Source: Bdellovibrionales bacterium RBG_16_40_8 (GTDB lineage: Bacteria; Bdellovibrionota; Bdellovibrionia; Bdellovibrionales; UBA1609). From it: DNA of 12,521 bases. Each line of letters begins with the position of its first letter. Position 1 is the first letter of the stretch. Of the stretch, positions 6,124-12,521 are shown piece after piece. Location: positions 3,204 to 15,724 of the forward strand of contig MEPT01000054.1 in NCBI GenBank assembly GCA_001769925.1, in the 5' to 3' direction. Below the pieces are notes generated by a model, which did no database searches, was not told the DNA's origin, and saw only the letters and a program-made list of their open reading frames with translations. A program made the translations under genes and the position numbers.

Positions 6124-7650
6124 ATGAATAAAGTAAAACGAAATCTATTAGTGGTGCTTGCCGGGTTGGGATTTGCTCTCGTCGGTTCGCATGGCTACGC
6201 TGGCGAGTTTCTCGTCAAATACAAAAATGTAGAGGGGATGAGAACAGTTCAGCAGATGGCAAGTTTTTCTGCTAACAGTATGGCGGTGATGTACAAGCAC
6301 ACGCCTGGCAATTACATGCTGGTAGATTTAGATAAATCTAATGAGGCAGTGACGCTTGCAAAATTATCTGCAGACCAGAACGTCGAATGGGTTGTGCCGA
6401 ATTTTCAACTTTACGCTTTAGGTAATACTGAAGTAACGCCAGCGCAGCTTAAAGATCAGTGGGCTATCGTTAAAGTTCAGGCGCAAAAAGCCTGGGATAG
6501 GGCATCAAATAAAGGCCGTAAAGGCGTTGTAATCGCGGTTATTGATACAGGTGTTGATTACAATCACAAAAGTTTAGCGCCAAATATGGTGCCTGGTTAT
6601 GACTTTAAAGGTAACGACTCTGACCCGATGGATGAGACGGGCAGTCAAAACCCAGGGCATGGTACCCACTGTGCTGGTATTGCTGCTGCAACGGGGTTGA
6701 TCGATGGCGGTATAATCGGTATAGGGCCTGAAATTTCAATTATGCCACTTCGATTTTTAGGTAGCGACGGTTCTGGAGATTTAAACTCAGCAATTAGATC
6801 TATCGACTATGCTATCGAAAAGCGAGTAAATGTGATTTCTGCCAGCTGGGGTGCGGCGGTACCACGTTCACAAGCAACAGCGTTGATTGAAGCAATTCAG
6901 CGGGCTGACAATGCAGGAGTTATTTTTGTTGCTGCTGCAGCTAACGACGGCAAAAGTAATGATACAGTTGATATGTTCCCGGCAAATGCTGGAACTCCTA
7001 ATATGATTTCAGTAGCTGCTTCAGGATCTTCTGACAGCAAGCCTTCGTGGTCTAACTACGGTAAAGCTACTGTTCATTTAGCGGCTCCTGGTGAGAACAT
7101 CATGTCGACATTGCCAAAAGATCAGTATGGTAACTTGTCAGGTACTTCTATGGCGACGCCATTAGTGAGCGGTCTTGTTGCGTTTTTGAAATCGCAAGAT
7201 TCGTCTTTAACTGGTGCGCAAATCCGTGCGCTTTTACAAACATCAGGGGCAAAGGTTAGTATTGAGACAGCTTGTAATTGCCGTGTAGATGCATTTACTG
7301 CTGTAGACCACTTTTTAAGCAAAAAAATGTGGCTTGTACCTGCCGCAAATTCAGTTGCTGAAAATTCAAGTTTTTCAGTAAGTGTAATGAACGGTAAGGC
7401 GCCGTTTAAGTTTGCTTCTAGCAATCCGGCGATCTTGACCGTTAATGATTCAGGAGCAGTTTCAACTGTTGCTAAAGGTACTGCAACAATTACGGTGACT
7501 GATGCAGATGGTGCCAGTGTTACCTCTCTTGATTATAACGTTGGCCTTTCTTCTGACAACGGCGGCGGCGGTGGCGATTGCCCATTGGGTGATCCTATGC
7601 TTTGTCAGATTGCCTGCCAAATACTGCCACAGCTACCGTTTTGTAATTAA
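6124..7650 (+). CDS. Secreted subtilisin-like serine protease (S8) with Ig-like domain and Cys-rich tail
   Basis: This 508-residue extracellular protease has a signal peptide (1-26, basic MNKVKR, hydrophobic core, GYA before Gly27). An I9-type inhibitory propeptide (about 27-98, GEFLVKYKN to VEWVVPNFQ) follows, which folds the enzyme and is then cut off. The catalytic domain (about 110-398) has Asp141 in VIDTGVDYNH, His179 in GHGTHCAG, oxyanion Asn274 in AAANDG and Ser342 in LSGTSMATP, so the triad is complete. Residues 402-473 form a bacterial Ig-like (Big_2-type) fold with MWLVPAANSVAENSSFSVSV and GTATITVTDADG. A glycine linker (DNGGGGGD, 478-485) leads to a short tail with four cysteines (486, 494, 498, 507), GDPMLCQIACQILPQ. 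The tail may be a disulfide-stapled end or an attachment signal. The gene is a single unit with a strong ribosome binding site and its own terminator. Substrate is unknown, presumably external protein, possibly prey or host protein if the organism is predatory. Confidence 0.93.
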   Translation: MNKVKRNLLVVLAGLGFALVGSHGYAGEFLVKYKNVEGMRTVQQMASFSANSMAVMYKHTPGNYMLVDLDKSNEAVTLAKLSADQNVEWVVPNFQLYALGNTEVTPAQLKDQWAIVKVQAQKAWDRASNKGRKGVVIAVIDTGVDYNHKSLAPNMVPGYDFKGNDSDPMDETGSQNPGHGTHCAGIAAATGLIDGGIIGIGPEISIMPLRFLGSDGSGDLNSAIRSIDYAIEKRVNVISASWGAAVPRSQATALIEAIQRADNAGVIFVAAAANDGKSNDTVDMFPANAGTPNMISVAASGSSDSKPSWSNYGKATVHLAAPGENIMSTLPKDQYGNLSGTSMATPLVSGLVAFLKSQDSSLTGAQIRALLQTSGAKVSIETACNCRVDAFTAVDHFLSKKMWLVPAANSVAENSSFSVSVMNGKAPFKFASSNPAILTVNDSGAVSTVAKGTATITVTDADGASVTSLDYNVGLSSDNGGGGGDCPLGDPMLCQIACQILPQLPFCN

Positions 7651-7681
7651 TAGTTTTTAATATTTATAAATATGAAAACTT

Positions 7682-7711
7682 AAAAAGGGGTTTAATAACC
7701 CCTTTTTTTTT
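7682..7711 (+). terminator. Intrinsic terminator after the protease
   Basis: An 11-bp perfect stem, AAAAAGGGGTT (7682-7692) with AACCCCTTTTT (7697-7707), closes a TAAT loop and runs into an unbroken T tract ending at 7711. It begins about 30 bases after the protease stop. It isolates the protease from the next gene. The complementary A run means it could also work weakly on the other strand. Confidence 0.92.
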
Positions 7712-7718
7712 AATACAT

Positions 7719-7724
7719 TATAAT
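7719..7724 (+). promoter_or_regulatory. Possible -10 box for the acyl-CoA hydrolase gene
   Basis: A consensus TATAAT lies just after the terminator, 32 bases before the ATG at 7757. The expected -35 position falls in the terminator stem and shows no TTGACA likeness, so this is only a candidate. Confidence 0.35.
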
Positions 7725-7756
7725 AGAATGCAATTTCTCAAAATGATAAGTGACAA

Positions 7757-8875
7757 ATGATAAATGACAAGCCAGTACTTTTTGCCGAAGAGCAGGCCGG
7801 AGAATTTGGCCTCGGGGTAATACAACTTAATCGCGCGAAGGCTTTAAATTCTTTAAATTTAGAATGTTACAAACTAATTGAGCCTAAACTTCATGCGTGG
7901 GCAAAAAATCCGAAGATCGCCGCGATAATTATAGAATCTACTTCTGAAAAAGCTTTTTGCGCGGGCGGCGATGTGAAAGCTCTCGCTCTTGTAGAACAAT
8001 ACAGAAGACTTGACGTAACAAAAGAATTTTTCACTCATGAATATTTTGTCGACTATCTAATTCATATTTACCTAAAACCTATAATTGCTTTTGCTGAGGG
8101 CATCGCTATGGGTGGAGGGTTGGGGCTTATGAATGGGGCAAGTCACCGCATTGTGAGCGAAAAAACAGTACTCGCAATGCCTGAGATAGCGATTGGTTTT
8201 TTTGCTGATGTGGGCGCAACGAATTTTTTATACCGTTGCCCAGATGGGTTCGGACTATTTATGGGTCTTACAGGAGCGCGAATTTCAGGGCGAGATGCGG
8301 TTAAAGTTGGCCTTGCAGATTTTTTAATAGATAAAAAAATTGACGAAAAATTAAAGCATCAAATTCGTGCAGATTTACTTAGACTTTCATGGCGAGAAAA
8401 TGCCGCTACTAATCGCGCGTTAATTACCGAGTATTTTTTGAAAAATTTGGCTTCACAAAATATTCAAGCAGAAAATTTTGCAGCCTATGAAGAAGTAAGG
8501 CACATATTCTTACAAAAAGATTATCAGAGTTTGTATGACCAGTTTATTTGTTATGAGCCTAAGTCTGATTTTATACGTGATGCAAAAAATCGCTTTATCG
8601 CTGGGTCGCCAACTTCAAAACAAGTTTTTTTTAACGCCTATAGCAGACACAAAAATAAGTCATGGAGCGAGGTTTTCGTTGCGGAGTGGGAAATGGCAAT
8701 AAGATTTTCCAAAGAAAATGAGTTTTTTGAAGGTGTGCGCGCCGTACTGATTGATAAAGACAACAGCCCTAGGTGGAACCCAGCTGATGAAAAAAAGGTC
8801 AAAAACATAGAGCGATTTTTCGCCTGCGGAGAAGCCAACATGCTGGCTGAGAAAATTCGTATCTTTCAGGGGTGA
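7757..8875 (+). CDS. 3-hydroxyisobutyryl-CoA hydrolase-like enoyl-CoA hydratase/isomerase family protein
   Basis: The 372-residue length and motifs fit the HIBCH branch of the crotonase superfamily rather than the shorter (about 260 residue) enoyl-CoA hydratases. Visible are QLNRAKALNSLN (23-34), KAFCAGGDVKAL (65-76, first oxyanion-hole segment), GIAMGGGLGLMNGASHRI (115-132, second segment) and LAMPEIAIGFFADVGATNF (139-157) with Glu143 and Asp151, the acidic pair conserved in this branch. The C-terminal part (about 250-372) with FFEGVRAVLIDKDNSPRWNP is also typical. The likely reaction is hydrolysis of 3-hydroxyisobutyryl-CoA to 3-hydroxyisobutyrate and CoA in valine degradation, which fits mmsA at the other end of the window. 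The substrate is inferred, since short-chain hydratases with this fold exist. The start is the ATG at 7757 with little Shine-Dalgarno; the ATG at 7764 is out of frame. A terminator just upstream makes it a separate unit. Confidence 0.85.
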   Translation: MINDKPVLFAEEQAGEFGLGVIQLNRAKALNSLNLECYKLIEPKLHAWAKNPKIAAIIIESTSEKAFCAGGDVKALALVEQYRRLDVTKEFFTHEYFVDYLIHIYLKPIIAFAEGIAMGGGLGLMNGASHRIVSEKTVLAMPEIAIGFFADVGATNFLYRCPDGFGLFMGLTGARISGRDAVKVGLADFLIDKKIDEKLKHQIRADLLRLSWRENAATNRALITEYFLKNLASQNIQAENFAAYEEVRHIFLQKDYQSLYDQFICYEPKSDFIRDAKNRFIAGSPTSKQVFFNAYSRHKNKSWSEVFVAEWEMAIRFSKENEFFEGVRAVLIDKDNSPRWNPADEKKVKNIERFFACGEANMLAEKIRIFQG

Positions 8876-8977
8876 CAAGTGGCGCGTGTTAGAAGCGGCG
8901 CATTAAAAATTTTGTAGTCATTTTAGGCAGCGCAGAAAAAACTCGACCAGAGTCGTAGTTGTTGGTTGAATGACTAG

Positions 8978-9766
8978 ATGGGTGTTGTCGTACATATTGA
9001 TAAATTCTCTGGGCCGCTTGCGCTATTGCTGCATTTGATTCGTCGCGAAGAAATGGATATTTTTGACATAAATATCACTGAAATCACCAAGCAGTTTCTT
9101 GAGTCAATTCGTGCCATGAAAAAGCTTAATATCGAGATGGCCGGTGATTTTATCGCAATGGCAGCAACTCTTATTCAGATAAAATCAAAAATGCTTTTAC
9201 CTCAATACAATGAAGATGGCGAAGTTATCGAGCAAGAAGACCCACGTAAAGATCTTGTTAAGCGACTGCTTGAATATCAAATGTTTCAAGATGCAGGCAA
9301 AGATCTTTATAAGCGAAACCTTATGGGGCGAGATGTCTGGGCACGAGGCTTGCGTGAAGAAATATCGGTAGATGAAAGTGAAATTATTCTTGATGAAAAA
9401 GGAGCGCTTTATTCGCTGATTTCTGCCTATCGCCTGACTATAAAAAATGTAAAAAAAGCAGTGCATCGAGTGACGCATAGTTTGCAGTCTGTGGCTGATC
9501 GTATATGGCAAATGCGTGAGCGCCTAATCGTTGGTAGACCGACAAAACTTTCAGATTTTATTGATGCAGAGACAAATCGTAAAGATCAGCTTCTCATCAC
9601 TTTTCTATCACTTTTGGAGTTAGCAAAGATCGGTATTGTAAGTCTTTTTCAAAGTGAACATTACGCAGATATTCATATTGAAACTAAAAAAGAAATAGAT
9701 AAAGATTCGCTTTCAAAAGTAGAAAGCTATGAGCTTTTACAGAAAGATGCTTATGCAATCGAATGA
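8978..9766 (+). CDS. scpA: Segregation and condensation protein A (kleisin)
   Basis: ScpA is the kleisin of the SMC-ScpAB condensin. It bridges the two SMC heads and helps organise and segregate the chromosome. The 262 residues are close to the usual length. The N-terminal SMC-neck-binding domain begins IDKFSGPLALLLHLIRREEM (7-26) and continues DIFDINITEITKQFLE (27-42) and AATLIQIKSKMLLP (62-75). A middle acidic ScpB-binding region (78-130) follows. The C-terminal winged helix spans about 185-255 (RPTKLSDFIDAE, LSLLELAKIGIVSLFQ). An in-frame TAG directly precedes the ATG at 8978, so the start cannot be further upstream. No Shine-Dalgarno is obvious. The end overlaps scpB, so the two are translationally linked. 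Confidence 0.96.
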   Translation: MGVVVHIDKFSGPLALLLHLIRREEMDIFDINITEITKQFLESIRAMKKLNIEMAGDFIAMAATLIQIKSKMLLPQYNEDGEVIEQEDPRKDLVKRLLEYQMFQDAGKDLYKRNLMGRDVWARGLREEISVDESEIILDEKGALYSLISAYRLTIKNVKKAVHRVTHSLQSVADRIWQMRERLIVGRPTKLSDFIDAETNRKDQLLITFLSLLELAKIGIVSLFQSEHYADIHIETKKEIDKDSLSKVESYELLQKDAYAIE

Positions 9767-10700
9767 CACAGAAGAAGTGCCTATAGAAGAAATGCCGATT
9801 AATAATATTGAAGGTTCTGATAATGAGCTTACACAATTTGACGCGGCAGAAATCGAAAATATCGAAGAGCTTACTGAAGATGAGATCTTGTCGGCTGTTG
9901 AAAGTTTGCTTTTTGCGACCGATAAGCCACAAAGTGTAGCGATGCTTAAATCAGCATTTCAAGGTACTAAGGTGCGTTCTGCGCATATTCGTGAGGCTCT
10001 TGAAAAGCTCACGCTCGAGTACAATAGTTCTAATCGCGGAGTTACTCTTGAAGAGATTGTGGGTGGTTTTCAACTGCGCACTAAAGTGGCCAACCAAAAA
10101 TTTCTGCAAAATCTGGTGAAGACGCGCCCATTTCGTCTTTCTGGCCCAGCGCTTGAGGTGTTATCGATTGTCGCCTACAGGCAACCCTGCACTAAGGCAG
10201 CAGTCGATGAAATTCGTGGTGTAGAGTCGGGGCATTTAATGCGCGCGCTAATGGATAAAGGGTTGCTGCATTTTGCCGGTAAAAGTGAGCTCCCAGGACG
10301 CCCAATGCTTTATGAGACAACAAGGCGCTTTCTTGAAATATTTAATTTAAGAAATATTAATGAACTACCTTCTCTTAGTGAAATTGATCAATTGATACCA
10401 GAGGGTATAGGCGAAACCGTCGAAGAAGAAAAAACTCTTGCAGGTTTGACCACTGAGCTTTCTAGCGAAGTTGTAGCAAAAAGTTATTCTACAGGAGAAG
10501 AAGAGCTGACTGATATTTCATCAGAACTTAATACTATTCATACTACGACCGAATATTTCGAACAAGAAAAGCTTAGGCAAAAAGAAAAACGTGAAGCTGA
10601 CAAAGCTCAAGATATTCAAGAGCGTCTTGCTGTCGGTGAACCTGTAGATGAAAAAGAGCTTAAGTGGTTTAACAGTTCAAAATTTTCTCAACAACCTTAA
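9729..10700 (+). CDS. scpB: Segregation and condensation protein B, with long acidic extensions
   Basis: ScpB is the dimeric winged-helix partner that binds the ScpA middle region in the SMC complex. The tandem winged-helix core spans about 49-222: LTEDEILSAVESLLFATDKP (48-67), GFQLRTKVANQKFLQNLV (113-130), LSGPALEVLSIVAYRQPCT (137-155), GRPMLYETTRRFLEIFNL (190-207). ScpB is usually about 190-200 residues. This one has some 48 acidic residues before the core and about 100 charged ones after it (many Glu and Lys, likely disordered or helical, as in YFEQEKLRQKEKREADKAQD). The start is uncertain. ATG 9729 overlaps scpA by 38 bases; ATG 9747 and ATG 9753 in the same frame give shorter overlaps, and none has a good Shine-Dalgarno. 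Its last 32 bases overlap the convergent oxidoreductase gene tail to tail. Confidence 0.94.
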   Translation: MSFYRKMLMQSNDTEEVPIEEMPINNIEGSDNELTQFDAAEIENIEELTEDEILSAVESLLFATDKPQSVAMLKSAFQGTKVRSAHIREALEKLTLEYNSSNRGVTLEEIVGGFQLRTKVANQKFLQNLVKTRPFRLSGPALEVLSIVAYRQPCTKAAVDEIRGVESGHLMRALMDKGLLHFAGKSELPGRPMLYETTRRFLEIFNLRNINELPSLSEIDQLIPEGIGETVEEEKTLAGLTTELSSEVVAKSYSTGEEELTDISSELNTIHTTTEYFEQEKLRQKEKREADKAQDIQERLAVGEPVDEKELKWFNSSKFSQQP

Positions 10701-12255
10701 TACCGTCGCAGGCGGCGCTGGTGATTCCTCCTGCATAGCCAGCACCTTCGCCGCAGGGATATAGTCCTTCATGGGTAATTGACTGCAAGGTTTCTTTATC
10801 TCGCGTTATACGTATTGGACAAGAGGTACGTGATTCTACCCCATGAAGTTGCGCTTGATCTGAAATAAAGCCGTGCATGTTGCTATCGAACTTTTCTATT
10901 CCAGATTTAAGTTCTTGAAAAATATTTTCAGGTAAAAGTTCATGAAGATTTGCAGCCTTTACCCCTGAAGGCGATGACGAGGGTAAAGTTTGCCCCGCAC
11001 GCTTTGCTAAAAAATCAATTAAGCGCTGGGCTGGTATTTCGTTAGTGCCATGAGCAACTCTCACTTGCGACATAGCTTTTTCTTCTAGTTCGCGTCGAAA
11101 ATTAAGCCCACCCCATATATTACTTCCGAAGGTTTTTTCATGATCAACACTTACAACAATTGCGGCATTAGCAAATTGTGAGTTGCGGCTATAATTGCTC
11201 ATACCGTTACAAACGACACGGTTTTCTTCGGTATTGCAAGAAAGAACATAACCGCCAGGGCACATGCAAAAGCTATAGATGCCGATGTCAGTTTTTTTGT
11301 TATGATAGGCGAGTCGATAGTTGGCGGCACCCAGTTTTGGGTGTTCGGCAGCTTCACGATATTGAATTTGATTGATAAGTTTTTGGGGGTGCTCAATTCG
11401 TAATCCTACAGCGAAGCTTTTACCTTCTATTGCTACATCAATTTCAGCCAAGTGATAAAACATGTCTTCGGCCGAGTGACCGGTAGCAAGAATAATTTTA
11501 TCAGTATGAAATGTTTCGTTATTTAGAGTCTTTACCCCGATAACTGATTTTTTTGCGGATATAGTGGTGGTTAAAATTTGTGTTATTTGAGTGTCAAAAA
11601 AAATTTCACATCCGTTTGCTAATAGAAATTCGCGAATTTTTGGTATTACTCTTCTGATTCTATCAGACCCCACATGGGGGTTTGCCAAGTACTCAATTTC
11701 TTCAGGGGCGCCAAATTTTACCAGACGATTCATCACATAAGGTATATAAGGTGATTTGATGCGAGATATGAGTTTGCCGTCAGAGTAAAGGCCAGCACCG
11801 CCTTCACCGAAGCAAACATTATTTTGCGGGTTAAGCTCACCGTAACGCCAAAATCTGTTGATGGCCTTCATGCGGGTTACGCTATCTGAACCCCGTTCAA
11901 AAAGTCTGCAGGGCACACCTCGTTCTACAAAGCGAAGGGCCGAAAAAAGCCCAGCCGGGCCTGAGCCAATAATAATAGGCTTTGGGCCTTGGTAGTTGAC
12001 TTTTTCTACAGTAATTTTTCTTTCTTGCGGAGACTCTCCGGGGCCATAAACTTCAACTGAATACATAAAATGGGGGTTATGACGGTTACGGGCATCAACT
12101 GATTTTTTTAAAATCCTGTATGAACTATAGCCTGGCACTAGCCATTTCAGCTCTTCGGCAAGATCTGCATCTAGCCCGATTTTTAAGGTATGGGGTTTCT
12201 TCTGGTAAGGCATTGCGTCAGATGAAATTGTAACATAAAATTTCTTTTTCTGCAT
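10669..12255 (-). CDS. FAD-dependent dehydrogenase (COG2509 family)
   Basis: The 528-residue flavoprotein belongs to a widespread but poorly characterised oxidoreductase family. Residues 1-85 form a small N-terminal domain. A Rossmann FAD motif follows: PIIIGSGPAGLFSALRFVER (93-112) with Gly97, Gly99 and Gly102, and Glu120 at the end of the second strand to bind the adenosine ribose. NNVCFGEGGAGLYSDGKL is the family's conserved segment after it, and KIILATGHSAEDMF is the second dinucleotide-fold strand. SFCMCPGGYVLSC carries conserved cysteines. The C-terminal FAD loop is LYPCGEGAGYAGGITSAACD (498-517). Substrate and physiological role are unknown to me. The gene starts at ATG 12253-12255 with no clear Shine-Dalgarno (the Met at residue 15 is an alternative), diverges from psd across 46 bp, and overlaps scpB by 32 bp at its 3' end. 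Confidence 0.92.
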   Translation of the reverse strand: MQKKKFYVTISSDAMPYQKKPHTLKIGLDADLAEELKWLVPGYSSYRILKKSVDARNRHNPHFMYSVEVYGPGESPQERKITVEKVNYQGPKPIIIGSGPAGLFSALRFVERGVPCRLFERGSDSVTRMKAINRFWRYGELNPQNNVCFGEGGAGLYSDGKLISRIKSPYIPYVMNRLVKFGAPEEIEYLANPHVGSDRIRRVIPKIREFLLANGCEIFFDTQITQILTTTISAKKSVIGVKTLNNETFHTDKIILATGHSAEDMFYHLAEIDVAIEGKSFAVGLRIEHPQKLINQIQYREAAEHPKLGAANYRLAYHNKKTDIGIYSFCMCPGGYVLSCNTEENRVVCNGMSNYSRNSQFANAAIVVSVDHEKTFGSNIWGGLNFRRELEEKAMSQVRVAHGTNEIPAQRLIDFLAKRAGQTLPSSSPSGVKAANLHELLPENIFQELKSGIEKFDSNMHGFISDQAQLHGVESRTSCPIRITRDKETLQSITHEGLYPCGEGAGYAGGITSAACDGIKVVEKILNC

Positions 12256-12301
12256 AGACTTGTTGTGACAATGACGAAGACGATTTAAATTCCTTTTCTA
12301 A

Positions 12302-12521
12302 ATGGAATTTTTAAAACTTTTACCAAAAAACTTTTTAAGCCAAGTAGTTGGTGAGCTTGCCAGAATTGAAAATCCACCGGCAATGGCAATTAAGGCACGA
12401 GATTGGTTTATTGATCGTTATAATATTGATATGTCTGAGGCTGAGTTTCCTCTTGAAGAGTATCCTTCGATTGCCAAGGTTTTTACCAGAAAATTAAAGC
12501 CAGGGCTTCGGCGTATTGGTG
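12302..12521 (+). CDS. psd: Phosphatidylserine decarboxylase, N-terminal fragment cut by window edge
   Basis: Psd converts phosphatidylserine to phosphatidylethanolamine at the inner membrane. My reading gives 73 codons from the ATG at 12302: MEFLKLLPKNFLSQVVGELA, then FIDRYNIDMSEAEFPLEEYP and FTRKLKPGLRRIG. This pattern (LPK near the start, YxIDMxEAE, then FxRxLKPGxRxI) matches the N-terminus of bacterial Psd. The pyruvoyl-forming cleavage site lies beyond the window, so activity cannot be judged. The start has no clear Shine-Dalgarno, and only 46 bp separate it from the divergent dehydrogenase gene. Confidence 0.88.
   Translation, partial: MEFLKLLPKNFLSQVVGELARIENPPAMAIKARDWFIDRYNIDMSEAEFPLEEYPSIAKVFTRKLKPGLRRIG

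Overview
The window is about 12.5 kb of AT-rich bacterial chromosome carrying eleven gene-sized coding units, two of them cut by the window edges, plus one heavily rearranged intergenic stretch. The gene mix points to a free-living or predatory Gram-negative: a CoA-acylating methylmalonate-semialdehyde dehydrogenase, a 3-hydroxyisobutyryl-CoA hydrolase-like enzyme, a secreted subtilase with an Ig-like tail, an HNH protein with a long helical N-terminus, and phosphatidylserine decarboxylase. The HNH type and the general style resemble Bdellovibrio relatives (Bdellovibrionota). That assignment is an inference from family memory, not something the sequence proves.

Layout, left to right. 1-925 (-) is the N-terminal part of mmsA. 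1064-2479 (+) is an unrecognised exported or membrane protein. 2548-2823 (-) is a 91-codon mini-ORF that looks like a YhdH-type quinone oxidoreductase reduced by several in-frame internal deletions. 2857-3420 (-) is a complete 3-methyladenine DNA glycosylase I (tag). 3421-4057 has no intact gene. It holds a perfect 25-bp x3 tandem repeat, an 18-bp in-frame repeat, a decayed second copy of part of the neighbouring HNH gene (43 bp identical), a 20-bp AT palindrome and a 15-bp direct repeat. 4058-5068 (+) is the intact HNH protein, with a 17-bp tandem repeat at its stop codon. 5144-5968 (-) is a membrane-anchored hexapeptide-repeat protein. 6124-7650 (+) is a secreted S8 protease followed by a clear intrinsic terminator. 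7757-8875 (+) is the acyl-CoA hydrolase/hydratase. 8978-9766 and 9729-10700 (+) are the overlapping condensin genes scpA and scpB. 10669-12255 (-) is a COG2509-type FAD-dependent dehydrogenase that converges on and overlaps the end of scpB. 12302-12521 (+) is the start of psd.

Working together: scpA and scpB form one translationally overlapping unit serving SMC-mediated chromosome segregation. mmsA and the 7757 gene fit the distal valine degradation pathway, but they are about 7 kb apart and on opposite strands. The remaining genes look like single transcription units. The most unusual part is the HNH locus with its decayed twin and its cluster of short tandem duplications. The multiply deleted yet still open oxidoreductase comes second. 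I do not see a convincing new multi-gene system.
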